DNA from: Breznakia pachnodae
GTDB taxonomy: Bacteria > Bacillota_I > Bacilli_A > Erysipelotrichales > Erysipelotrichaceae
Direction: 5' to 3'
Assembly (NCBI RefSeq): GCF_030814225.1
Contig: NZ_JAUSUR010000004.1
Span: 186,001 to 250,000 of the forward strand
DNA length: 64,000 nucleotides
In this document: positions 1 through 8,846 of the stretch, one piece after another
How the letters are laid out: the number at the start of each line of letters is the position of its first letter
Position numbering within the stretch: position 1 is the stretch's first letter
Position numbers and translations under genes: made by a program
The notes under the pieces: generated by a model
Database searches by the model: none
Told to the model about the DNA's origin: nothing
Seen by the model: the letters and a program-made list of their open reading frames with translations, nothing else

Positions 1-523
1 CAAGGTCAATAATGTCATGAACTTCATCAGGTAAATCAGTTCTCCATTCATGCGAATAACTTCCATCATCAACCAATGTAAACATAGCATCTATACCATT
101 AATTTCACAAACAAGATATTCTGCAACTGCACCTTCATCAATCATTTCTTCATACTCTTCTACAGTAAAGTCATCCACCCAAGCATCCCCTCTATTAGGT
201 GCAGATAATGCAGCTAGTAATGTAAGTATCAGAAAGAAACCAAACAATCCTACAACAACAATCCCTACACCTTTCCAAAACGGCATAATTGGTTTCTTTG
301 TCTCAACCTTTACTGATATCGTTTTTTCTTTACCACTTAATTCATCTAGACTAACATCAAACACTTCTGCCAGTTTTGTGGCTTGTTTTAAATCAGGAGC
401 TGTTTGTCCACTTTCCCAATTTGAAATCGTTTGTCTTGATACTCCCAATTCACTAGCGAGGTCTTCTTGAGATAGCCCTTTTCTTTTTCTCAACTCATAA
501 ATTCTTTCTCCAACCATATACAT
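1..523 (-). CDS. XRE-family HTH regulator with a membrane segment (3' end outside window)
   Basis: The reading frame starts at an ATG (521-523) four bases after a perfect AGGAGG (528-533); a second in-frame ATG at 517 is a possible alternative. It runs off the left edge without a stop. The first 60 or so residues are a lambda-repressor-type helix-turn-helix (KGLSQEDLASELGVSRQTIS is the recognition region), so it should bind DNA. A basic linker, one hydrophobic membrane helix (GIVVVGLFGFFLILTLLAAL) and an acidic extracellular or C-terminal part follow. HTH-plus-membrane-helix regulators of this layout are common in Bacillota, usually with unknown ligands. Not covered by the supplied protein list because it is cut by the window edge; I read it directly. 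Target genes are unknown. Confidence 0.85.
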   Translation of the reverse strand, partial: MYMVGERIYELRKRKGLSQEDLASELGVSRQTISNWESGQTAPDLKQATKLAEVFDVSLDELSGKEKTISVKVETKKPIMPFWKGVGIVVVGLFGFFLILTLLAALSAPNRGDAWVDDFTVEEYEEMIDEGAVAEYLVCEINGIDAMFTLVDDGSYSHEWRTDLPDEVHDIIDL

Positions 524-639
524 GTTTCCTCCTAGTGAAATCATACAAAATTATGTATTTACGTTCCACCAAATGCCTTTATAAAAGTGTCAAATTTCTT
601 TAACATTACCCTCTAATACTATCATATTAGGCCCTAAAA

Positions 640-670
640 ACATATAAAGGAGTCACCAACGGTAACTCCT
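640..670 (-). terminator. Rho-independent terminator of the adhesin operon
   Basis: Ten-base arms at 648-657 and 661-670 pair with one mismatch around a 3-base loop. On the minus strand the stem is followed by a T-rich stretch. It sits 7 bases past the stop codon of the adhesin gene. Confidence 0.75.
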
Positions 671-676
671 AAGTAT

Positions 677-3600
677 TTAATTCATTTTTCTTTTCTTCAA
701 TCCGATAATCGAACCAAGTGATGCTAATAACATCATAATCATTAAGTTTACATTTGTTTGATCTGATGTATCTACACCATTTGATGCCAATGAAGAATTA
801 TTTGTCCCTGAGTTTTGTCCAGGAGTTGCCGTACTTGGTTTATATTCAAATGTTCTTTCAATATCGTAATATAAACGTAATACTAAACTTCCATCTCCTT
901 TAATCACTCCACCTAATGTCGTATCTTTTGCAGTAGGTGCAAACTTGAATCCTTTATATTCTTTGATTTCAGCAAGTACATTCGTATCTGTCACACCACT
1001 CATAGCTTCACTTTCCACAAGTTTATATGTACCATCTTTTTGTTGCTGGTAATATTCAACTGTATATTTAGTATCTTTTTTAGCAGTCCATGTAGCTTCA
1101 TATACACTGTCTTTACTCACTGTCTCATCCACTTTCGGGCTCCATCCAGTAAACTCATAACCTGCGTCTCCTAATACATCTACACTAAGTTTTGGTGTAT
1201 CAGATCCATATGCTACATTCGTAATTACTTCTTCTTCAAATGTTCCATGATCACCTGGTTGATAAGTAACACTATGTCTAGTCAGTGTATATTTGATTTC
1301 AAACACTAGACTTCCATCACCTTTGATTACATCAGATATGAATAATGTTCCTACTCTCGATAGGAAACTCGCACTTTCATAACCAGTGTATGTTTTTGGA
1401 TAAACTGTAACCGTATCTCCTGTCATTCCAGTAAATGATTCTGTATCAGTTAACACATAAGTTCCATCTAACTGTTCTAGATAATGTTCTACTTTATAAA
1501 CCGTATCTGTATTTGCAGTGTAATAAAGTTTCAATACTAGTGATCCATCTCCTGCAATCACTCCACTTTCTATTGTTTCTGCAACTGTTGTATCTAATGT
1601 GTAACCTGCATATGTATTATCATCCGCATATACCGTATGACCTGTCGTACCAGTTTCAGTTATTGTATCTTCAAGAACATAAGTTCCATTTGGTTGTTCA
1701 AGGTAATGTTCTACCTTGTATGATGTATCTGTATTCGCTGTGTAATATAGTTTTAATGTTAGACTACCATCACCTAAGATAGTTCCATCTTCCAATGTTC
1801 CTAAAACTGTATTATCAAATGTGTATCCATCATATATATTTACAGTTGCACTTACACTGTCCCCTGTCATTCCATTCATGTTTATAGTATCTTCTACTGC
1901 ATAGGTACCATCTTCTTGTTCTAGGTAATGCTCTACTTTATATGCTGTATCTAGATTCGCTGTATAGTATAACTTTAATGTTAAACTTCCATCGCCTAGA
2001 ATTGTACCACTCTCTACTGTACTAACTACTGTATTATCAAACGTATAACCTGCGTATGTTTTAGCTATTGCTATTACTGTCGCACCTGTTGTCCCACTCA
2101 GATTATCTGTATCCTCTAATAAATACGTTCCATCTGGTTGTTCAAGATAATGTTCAGTCTTATATGCTGTATCTGTATTTGCAGTATAGTATAACTTCAG
2201 TACAAGTGTTCCATCTCCTAAGATATTTCCACTTTCTACTGTACTAACCACTGTATTATCAAACGTATAACCTGCATATGTTCTTGCAGTTCCACTTACA
2301 GTCGCACCTGTTGTTCCAGCTAATGCTTCTGTGTCTTTTAATATATACGTTCCATTCGGTTGTTCTAGATAATGTTCTACTGTGTAATCCACATTCGTGT
2401 TTGCTTTATAGTAGAACTTCAGTATAAGTGTTCCATCTCCCAATACTGCAGCACTATCTAATGACCCAGATACTGTACTATCATATGTAAAGCCTGCATA
2501 TGTTTTTGCAGTTCCACTCACAGTTGTACCTGTAGTCCCAGTCAGATTATCCGTATCTTTCAATACATAAGTTCCATCTGGTTGCTCTTGGTAGTGTTCT
2601 ACTTTGTATGTCGTATTCGTATTTGCACTATAGAATAGTCTCAATACCAATGTTCCATCACCTTTAATACTTCCTGCTAAAACAGTATCAGTATGAAACA
2701 GATTAGCTGTATAACCTGCATATGTTTTTACACTTGCAGTTGCCAAAGCACCTGTAGTACCTGTTAAATTATCTGTATCTTTTAGGGTGTATGAACCATT
2801 TGGTTGCTGCTGATAATGTTCTATTTTATAAACCGTAGTTGTATTTGCCTTGTAATGTAACTTAAGGATTAGCGTTCCATCACCTGCAATTGATCCTGAT
2901 TCCACTGTTCCTGAGATCGTGTTATCAAACGTATAACCTACATATGTTTTAGCAGTACCATTTACAGTTGCTCCAGTCTTTCCTGTTAAGTTATCCGTAT
3001 CTTTTAAACTATAACTTCCATCTGCTTGTTGAATATAGTGTTCTACTTTGTATGCTGTAGTTGTATTTGCTTTATAGTATAACTTGAGTGTTAAACTACC
3101 ATCTCCTAATACTGTACTACTTTCTAGTGTTCCAGCAATTGTATTATCAAATGTGAACCCATCGTATACTTTGGATACCGCAGATACAGTAGCACCTGTT
3201 GTTCCAGACAAATTATCTGTATCTTTTAACACATAAGAATTATTTGCTTGTTCTTGATAATGTTCAACTTTGTATGTCGTATTTGTATTTGCACTATAGT
3301 ATACCTTCAATATTAATGTACCATCGCCTTTAATATTTCCACTAAATAATGTATCTGCATGGAAAAGGTTGATTGTATACCCTGCATATGATTTTGCTGT
3401 TGCTGACACAGAAGCACCAGTAGTTCCTGAAAGATTATCTGTATCTTTTAAAGTATAAGTTCCATTTTGCTGTTGCTGATAATGCTCCACTTTATATGTA
3501 GTATCAGTATTTGCTTTATAGTATAACTTCAATACTAAACTTCCATCTCCTACTACTACACCACTTACTTTTGTACCAGAAATAGTATTATCATAAGCAT

Positions 3601-6109
3601 ATCCACTATATGTCTTAGATGTGGCATTTACTGTATGCCCTGCCGTACCAGTTAAATTATCTGTTTCGTGTAATGCATATAACCCATTTGATTGTTGTAA
3701 GTAATGTTCTGTTTTATAAACAACATTTGTTCTTGCTTTATAGTAAAGTTTCAGCGTTAACGTACCATCACCCAAGATAGCACCAGACTGCAGTGTTCCA
3801 CTTACACTAGAATCAAAATAATACCCTTCATATGTTTTAGCAGTTGCACTTACTGTTGCACCTGTTGATCCAGTTAAGTTATCTGTATCTTTCACTGCAT
3901 ATGTACCATCTGCTTGTTCCTGATAATGTTCTACTTTATATGCTGTAGAAGTAAGTGGAACCCATTGGGCTACATATGTTCTATTTTGTGTAACTGTAGA
4001 ATCCAAAGTTGGTGACCAACCAGCGAACTCATATCCTGCAGTTCCTGAAGGTTTTCCATCTGTTCCCACAGTTCCATTATAAGCAGGAGTTGTTGTATTA
4101 ATTACAACATTATTATGAGTAATTGTTGAAAACGTTCCTTCATCTCCTGGTTCATATTTCACAGTATATTTTTTCTTTACATTCGTCATGTACAATACAT
4201 GACCTTGTGTGTCTCCACTAGCAATTGTAAAAGCAGAAGATACAACTTTGCCTAATACAGCATCATATCCAGCTGAGTTAACTAAATCATAATCACTACT
4301 ATAAGCTGCCTGTTGCACAAAACGATATGTTCCATAACCTAATGCTGAGGTATCAACATAACCATCAGAACTAATTGTAGCCCCAGACCATCCAGCATAA
4401 TCAATCCAGTTTCCACCAGAGTCGATTTGAAGTTTCATTTCAACTCCTTCTAATATACTACTGGTATCAACGTCAGACAGAAATACTCTTGCTTTATTTG
4501 CATCAACCGTTCCTGCCGAACCACTTATTCCTTGAAGTGTTCCTGTAGCTGTTCTATTTACTGTAGAACCATTCTTAGTAATAGCAGCAGTATTCGTTCT
4601 AGCTGAATCACTAATGACCTTAGGATAATCCTCACTAAAATCAATACGGTATTTCGCTACCTGCCCTCCAATTACATTTCCATCTCCATACGCCTGAGTA
4701 TAATAATCTACTAAGTCTGCTCGATCACTTTCAGTATAAAAGCCTCGACTAATTCCATTATTTGCAAATGTATTTGCATAATTAGCATCAAGATCAGAAT
4801 ACTTCATTCCATTATTTCCAATGTTTCCGAAATTAATTACTAATGTTTGTATACCACCTGCATCTTCATATACTCCATATTCAAAAACATTTAACCTGTT
4901 TTTGAATGTTGTATAATCTTCAGATTCACTTTGATATACTTGTGTGAATTTACTTGTTGCAGGAATTCCTGATCCAGTTCCAGATGCATTCCCTGTGACT
5001 AAGTCGACTGGATTTTGAAAATACGCATAAACAACAAATCCCCCTGCATATTCTCCCGTTAATACATCTTCAACATATGTATTATTTTGTAAGGTAAAAT
5101 TGCTTCCCCAATTTGGTGTTGTTAATTCTGTAACACCTATATTGTTTAATGCAATTGTCCATTGAACTCTTGAATTAGAAGCAGAATTCGCGGATTTGAG
5201 ATCATTCGTATTAATTGCAGATAGCGTTTGTTGTTCAAACATTATTTGCTTTGTTACTCCACCTGAAACAACGTTTTGAACACCTCCAGCACTATTTGCA
5301 TTTTGCAATGCTCTTGACCCCGTTGAAAACTGTCCACTTATACTTTGCTTTCCTTCAGCATTTTCTCCTAACTGCACTTCTACATTTCCGCCTGTAATTC
5401 TCCATTGCCCTAAAATCACATTAGAAGAATCTGTGAAATTTTCCCAAGATGAGGTTCCAGAAATCCAATTTCCTGCTGTTTGATTTTTAGGAAGAGAAAT
5501 AGTAAACGTATCATTTTCATGAAGTACCGCACCTCCAGATGGTGTTAATTCCCATTCAACTGCGTACTGATAGTAACTATATGACTTTGCAGTATTCGTA
5601 GTTGAAAGTGGATCTCCATTAGCGTCTAGAATATCCCATTTATTTACAGTTACCTGACTTGTATAGCTTGCCCTCAACAAACTACTTCTATCTATCGTTT
5701 CTGTCTCAGTAGCAGTAGCTTCATTATCAACTGCTTCAGTTTCTAATGTGTCTTCTTCAATTTCTGTTACTGCTACTATTTTTGTATATTCTGTTTTTAT
5801 ATCTTCTTCATCATAATAAGTAATGATAAAGTTATAATCACCATTTTTATCTGTTTTGTAATTTACATCCATAAGATCCATCACTTCTCCTGTTGGATCT
5901 TTTATTTCTTCTATTACATATTTCTCATCGATTGATGCAGTATCTAATGAGATAATCGCTTCTTTATTATCTTCGCTATAGGTTACTGTTTCATTGATAT
6001 TGAATTCTTCATTTGCAGTTAAAATAACATTAAAGATATTTAAGCTTGTTATCGTTACAACCGCCGCAATAAAAACTTTAAATACTTTATCTAATTTAAG
6101 CCTTTGCAT
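677..6109 (-). CDS. Giant secreted repeat adhesin with a sortase-like C-terminal anchor
   Basis: An 1810-residue surface protein. It has an N-terminal signal peptide (basic residues, then a hydrophobic stretch at about 10-31), an acidic linker, a large beta-rich adhesin-like region (about 150-540), a Cna-B-like domain (about 545-650), an InlB B-repeat-like module, 12 tandem copies of a 74-residue module starting Y-K-V-E-H-Y (about 722-1613), a second InlB B-like module, a 13th copy (from about 1682) and a C-terminal anchor. The anchor reads GVDTSDQTN, then a hydrophobic helix, then KKRK. It has the layout of a cell-wall sorting signal but no LPXTG. The repeats resemble MucBP/InlB-type beta-grasp modules of Firmicutes adhesins, which act as stalks or bind glycoproteins; ligand unknown. 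It lies 28 bases behind the sigma-factor gene and is probably co-transcribed with it. Confidence 0.85.
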   Translation of the reverse strand: MQRLKLDKVFKVFIAAVVTITSLNIFNVILTANEEFNINETVTYSEDNKEAIISLDTASIDEKYVIEEIKDPTGEVMDLMDVNYKTDKNGDYNFIITYYDEEDIKTEYTKIVAVTEIEEDTLETEAVDNEATATETETIDRSSLLRASYTSQVTVNKWDILDANGDPLSTTNTAKSYSYYQYAVEWELTPSGGAVLHENDTFTISLPKNQTAGNWISGTSSWENFTDSSNVILGQWRITGGNVEVQLGENAEGKQSISGQFSTGSRALQNANSAGGVQNVVSGGVTKQIMFEQQTLSAINTNDLKSANSASNSRVQWTIALNNIGVTELTTPNWGSNFTLQNNTYVEDVLTGEYAGGFVVYAYFQNPVDLVTGNASGTGSGIPATSKFTQVYQSESEDYTTFKNRLNVFEYGVYEDAGGIQTLVINFGNIGNNGMKYSDLDANYANTFANNGISRGFYTESDRADLVDYYTQAYGDGNVIGGQVAKYRIDFSEDYPKVISDSARTNTAAITKNGSTVNRTATGTLQGISGSAGTVDANKARVFLSDVDTSSILEGVEMKLQIDSGGNWIDYAGWSGATISSDGYVDTSALGYGTYRFVQQAAYSSDYDLVNSAGYDAVLGKVVSSAFTIASGDTQGHVLYMTNVKKKYTVKYEPGDEGTFSTITHNNVVINTTTPAYNGTVGTDGKPSGTAGYEFAGWSPTLDSTVTQNRTYVAQWVPLTSTAYKVEHYQEQADGTYAVKDTDNLTGSTGATVSATAKTYEGYYFDSSVSGTLQSGAILGDGTLTLKLYYKARTNVVYKTEHYLQQSNGLYALHETDNLTGTAGHTVNATSKTYSGYAYDNTISGTKVSGVVVGDGSLVLKLYYKANTDTTYKVEHYQQQQNGTYTLKDTDNLSGTTGASVSATAKSYAGYTINLFHADTLFSGNIKGDGTLILKVYYSANTNTTYKVEHYQEQANNSYVLKDTDNLSGTTGATVSAVSKVYDGFTFDNTIAGTLESSTVLGDGSLTLKLYYKANTTTAYKVEHYIQQADGSYSLKDTDNLTGKTGATVNGTAKTYVGYTFDNTISGTVESGSIAGDGTLILKLHYKANTTTVYKIEHYQQQPNGSYTLKDTDNLTGTTGALATASVKTYAGYTANLFHTDTVLAGSIKGDGTLVLRLFYSANTNTTYKVEHYQEQPDGTYVLKDTDNLTGTTGTTVSGTAKTYAGFTYDSTVSGSLDSAAVLGDGTLILKFYYKANTNVDYTVEHYLEQPNGTYILKDTEALAGTTGATVSGTARTYAGYTFDNTVVSTVESGNILGDGTLVLKLYYTANTDTAYKTEHYLEQPDGTYLLEDTDNLSGTTGATVIAIAKTYAGYTFDNTVVSTVESGTILGDGSLTLKLYYTANLDTAYKVEHYLEQEDGTYAVEDTINMNGMTGDSVSATVNIYDGYTFDNTVLGTLEDGTILGDGSLTLKLYYTANTDTSYKVEHYLEQPNGTYVLEDTITETGTTGHTVYADDNTYAGYTLDTTVAETIESGVIAGDGSLVLKLYYTANTDTVYKVEHYLEQLDGTYVLTDTESFTGMTGDTVTVYPKTYTGYESASFLSRVGTLFISDVIKGDGSLVFEIKYTLTRHSVTYQPGDHGTFEEEVITNVAYGSDTPKLSVDVLGDAGYEFTGWSPKVDETVSKDSVYEATWTAKKDTKYTVEYYQQQKDGTYKLVESEAMSGVTDTNVLAEIKEYKGFKFAPTAKDTTLGGVIKGDGSLVLRLYYDIERTFEYKPSTATPGQNSGTNNSSLASNGVDTSDQTNVNLMIMMLLASLGSIIGLKKRKMN
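1272..3946 (-). repeat. Twelve tandem 222-bp coding repeats (74-residue YKVEHY modules)
   Basis: Twelve head-to-tail in-frame copies. Each encodes a module that opens with Y-[KT]-[VIT]-E-H-Y, has a TGTTGATV-like turn, and closes with GDGTLVLKLYYKANT. The first tyrosine of copy 1 is at 3940-3938 and of copy 12 at 1498-1496, which gives 74 residues per copy. Copies 3 and 6 share an aberrant NLFH[AT]DT segment and the following YSANTN, which suggests block duplication of three units. Copies 8 and 9 share a nearly identical central part. A thirteenth copy is separate, near 860-1070. Confidence 0.9.
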
Positions 6110-6137
6110 ATACGCCCTCCTTGTTGACTTGCAAAAG

Positions 6138-7445
6138 TTAATATACAGTGATTTCTAAAACGTTACCTGCATAATCACTAATATAAAACTTATCAGTTGT
6201 GTATTTTTCTTTTACTGTTAATGTGTCTGTATCTTTATGATAGGTATAGTCATTACTGAGTACACCATCTCTATAAAATAGAATATTTTCATAATCTATT
6301 TGGGATAAATCATCCTGTAAATAAATAACATATTCATTCCCCCTATGTTCTTCACTACCAGTTGGACTATGTACATCGATATTTGTGATTTCAAATGTTC
6401 TTGTATCAATCACTTCATTATTTTTTATCAGTTGTACCTCATACACTCCATTTTCTTTGATATAGTTTGTATTCATTCCATTAATTAATATCTGATCATA
6501 TTCACCATTACTAGTTGAAACATTTATCTGAAAACCATCATTTGTCCATTCATCTGAATAATTAACAGTTGTGATAACTGCCTCTTCTGCAGGAGTTGAT
6601 TCAGTTGCTATTTGTGGTTTTGATATTTCTTCTTCAATCACAGGTTCTGGCGAATCTTGATTTGTAAGTACTAGAACACCTGCTAAAGTTACAGGTGCTA
6701 AAATTCCCAACATTAATTTTGTAGATAAAGCTAAACCTACAGTTGTGGAACTTGCTGTTGTACTAATAACTGTTTCAAAAATATGATTACTGATTTCACC
6801 ATCCATAACGTATCGTTGGCTTAATGCCTCATAAGCACTTGATATCATTGCTGGTGATAATAGAATAAATCCATAGTTCTTTGGTGATATTCCATTCCTT
6901 TGTAAATCCTCTTTCAAAATTTTTCTAATTTTATTCATTCGAGAATTTACTGTGCCCTTTGGAATATTAAGAATATCTGCTATTTCATTTACTTTTAGTC
7001 CTTCAAAGAAGCGTAATAAACCTACACTCTTTAGTGGGATTTTCATAGATTCTAAAGATTCTATGATAATATTTTTTATTCGTTCATTTTCCATAACATC
7101 AGAAACATCAATTGCTTTAAAATCACTAAAATCTTCTACTGTCATCTCTTTACCAAGAGTTGTTACATTTAGCTTTCTGCGATTAAAGTTCATGCAGGTG
7201 CGATAAGTAACTCTTTGAATCCAAGTAGGAAATGCTACGGGATCATTCAAGTCTTTTATTTTTGTATACACTTTAATGAATACATCTTGAACTATATCCT
7301 TTGCAGTTTCCTCATTTTGAAAATATTGAAACGCAATGAAATACACTCTTCTGTAATATGCTATATATATTTCACCAAATGCTTCTGTATCGCCCTTTTG
7401 TGCATTATAAATAGTTGTTTCATCAATTTTATTGAAATGTCTCAT
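6138..7445 (-). CDS. ECF-type sigma factor fused to a transmembrane helix and extracellular domain
   Basis: 435 residues. Residues 20-90 form sigma-70 region 2 (AFGEIYIAYYRRVYFIAFQY, then DIVQDVF) and 130-182 form region 4 with a helix-turn-helix (KVNEIADILNIPKGTVNSRM). So the N-terminal half should recruit RNA polymerase to promoters in the cytoplasm. A linker follows, then one hydrophobic helix at about 244-261 and about 170 residues of acidic, beta-rich, Ig-like sequence ending ISDYAGNVLEITVY, predicted outside the membrane. ECF factors are normally about 180 residues with a separate anti-sigma factor; none is encoded here. The gene is immediately upstream of the adhesin (28-base gap), so it may control it. 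The ORF is continuous, with no sign of a frameshift at the fusion. Confidence 0.85.
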   Translation of the reverse strand: MRHFNKIDETTIYNAQKGDTEAFGEIYIAYYRRVYFIAFQYFQNEETAKDIVQDVFIKVYTKIKDLNDPVAFPTWIQRVTYRTCMNFNRRKLNVTTLGKEMTVEDFSDFKAIDVSDVMENERIKNIIIESLESMKIPLKSVGLLRFFEGLKVNEIADILNIPKGTVNSRMNKIRKILKEDLQRNGISPKNYGFILLSPAMISSAYEALSQRYVMDGEISNHIFETVISTTASSTTVGLALSTKLMLGILAPVTLAGVLVLTNQDSPEPVIEEEISKPQIATESTPAEEAVITTVNYSDEWTNDGFQINVSTSNGEYDQILINGMNTNYIKENGVYEVQLIKNNEVIDTRTFEITNIDVHSPTGSEEHRGNEYVIYLQDDLSQIDYENILFYRDGVLSNDYTYHKDTDTLTVKEKYTTDKFYISDYAGNVLEITVY

Positions 7446-7540
7446 GTTACTTCAACCCTCTTTCTATTTTTATCCCTCCTATAATTAGTGGTAGAATTAC
7501 AAGAATTCGTTCATTTCACATAACGTAAAAAAATATACAC

Positions 7541-7582
7541 AAAAAAAGAAGACTTATTATGAAACTCATAATAAAATCTTCT
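7541..7582 (-). terminator. Rho-independent terminator upstream of the sigma gene
   Basis: Arms 7547-7562 and 7566-7582 form a long stem with a small internal bulge and a 3-base loop. On the minus strand it is followed by seven T. It ends transcription coming from the VanY-type gene, so the sigma-adhesin operon needs its own promoter in 7446-7540. I see no convincing sigma-A boxes there. Confidence 0.8.
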
Positions 7583-7641
7583 CTTTCACTAACTAGGACA
7601 CATTCTATTTTAAAACGCTTCATTTTTTAGATGAAACTTTA

Positions 7642-8769
7642 TCAATACCCTCCACCAGGTACTCCAAGATATTCCTCTAACGTTAATCCTGAATTATAAA
7701 TTGATTCTGCCTGTGAACCAACATAACGCAAATGCCAAGGTTCTGCCTGATAACCAGTTATTGATTCTTTTCCTGCCTGATAACGTACAATAAATCCATA
7801 ACGATGAGCATTTTGAGCAATCCAGTTTGCTTCATTTGCATTTGTTACTAAAGTTCCATTTGTATGAAGTAAATCAAAAGCTAAACCTGTCTGATGTTCA
7901 GAATAACCAGCTCTTGCAGAGAAGGTATCTGCAGTTGCCTGACCATGACTATTTACATAACTTTGGTATAACTGTGCCTGATACTCATAACTACGGTATC
8001 CACTATAAGAGTTGCTAATATCAAATCCTTGCGCCTGCATATCACCAATCATCTGGCGAATTGCATTTCCTGCAGTTGCATTCTCTCCTGGAGCATAAGA
8101 CTGTGGTAAACTGTGCTTCTTATTTACAACCATAATATCACCAACATAATACGGACCACTTGAAGTTGGTGTTGTTTCTGGTGCATTGTTTGAATTATTA
8201 CCTGAAGTATCTTGAGGTTGTGGTGTTTCCTTTACCACTTCTTTCACAATTACCTTTATTGTAGACTCACTTTGGTTTCCATTTGAATCTGTTGCTTTAA
8301 TGCCAACTGAGTATTCACCTTGTTCTTCCAAATTAACTGCACTGTCATCATAGGTAAGCGTAACTCCTGCAAGATCACTTGCTTCTACAGATTCATTGTA
8401 ATTGATAGACTCAGTATGTTGATCCACTTCTATTATCTCTTGCTTCAAAGTAATCTCTGGTACTGTTGTATCACTAATCGTAACATTAATAAACTTAACT
8501 TTTTCTTCACCATTTAGCTTATAGGTAACTCTTGTTTTATAAGTACCAACAGCTATGTAGTTTTTGTCTTTTGGTAATTTATCTGTTTCTACTTTCATCG
8601 ATTCTAGTACTTCTTTATCATCACTATCAGTTAATTGACTAGCTGATATTTCAATTGTTTCACCATATTCAAACTGAAATTTAGTTTTCTTAAATGAAAT
8701 TTTTGCTTCTTGTGAGGAACATGCTGATAATAAAAGCAGTATCGATATTATAATTATCTTTGATTTCAA
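7642..8769 (-). CDS. VanY-type D-Ala-D-Ala carboxypeptidase lipoprotein
   Basis: Peptidase family M15B. It trims the terminal D-alanine of peptidoglycan stem peptides on the outer face of the membrane. I choose a TTG start at 8769: the upstream ATG at 8787 lies within the ribosome binding site AGGAAGTG, while TTG gives a classic lipoprotein signal (KSKIIIISILLLLSAC, lipobox LSAC). After the signal come two Ig-like or cadherin-like beta domains, a Ser/Thr/Pro/Asn-rich linker (NNSNNAPETTPTSS) and the catalytic domain. The zinc and active-site motifs SEHQTGLAFD and EPWHLRY are both intact. It is a single-gene unit between two terminators. Confidence 0.88.
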   Translation of the reverse strand: MKSKIIIISILLLLSACSSQEAKISFKKTKFQFEYGETIEISASQLTDSDDKEVLESMKVETDKLPKDKNYIAVGTYKTRVTYKLNGEEKVKFINVTISDTTVPEITLKQEIIEVDQHTESINYNESVEASDLAGVTLTYDDSAVNLEEQGEYSVGIKATDSNGNQSESTIKVIVKEVVKETPQPQDTSGNNSNNAPETTPTSSGPYYVGDIMVVNKKHSLPQSYAPGENATAGNAIRQMIGDMQAQGFDISNSYSGYRSYEYQAQLYQSYVNSHGQATADTFSARAGYSEHQTGLAFDLLHTNGTLVTNANEANWIAQNAHRYGFIVRYQAGKESITGYQAEPWHLRYVGSQAESIYNSGLTLEEYLGVPGGGY

Positions 8770-8820
8770 ATCATCACTTCCTCTCATTTATATATATTTT
8801 ATCACTTAATAAAAAAGAAA

Positions 8821-8845
8821 ACAAAAAGCTGATGAATCATCAGCT
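8821..8845 (-). terminator. Rho-independent terminator of polC
   Basis: A perfect 8-base stem (8827-8834 with 8838-8845) with a 3-base loop, followed on the minus strand by TTTTTG. It begins one base after the polC stop codon (8847-8849). Confidence 0.85.
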
Positions 8846-8846
8846 C

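Noticed and set aside
1435..1782. Plus-strand ORFs of 60-165 codons inside the adhesin, polC, lacZ and other minus-strand genes.
   Set aside because: They lie opposite strongly supported genes, lack ribosome binding sites and have odd composition; antisense shadows.
1272..3946. Regular 222-base spacing might suggest a CRISPR array.
   Set aside because: The repeats are coding, vary in sequence and have no constant repeat/spacer pattern.
6138..7445. The long sigma factor could be two genes joined by a sequencing error.
   Set aside because: The frame is continuous, with a plausible linker and membrane helix, and there is no start site or ribosome binding site for a second gene.
7446..7540. An ECF-type autoregulatory promoter (GAAC-like -35) before the sigma gene.
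   Set aside because: TGAAATGAACG is suggestive, but no second copy lies upstream of a separate adhesin promoter for comparison, so it cannot be supported.
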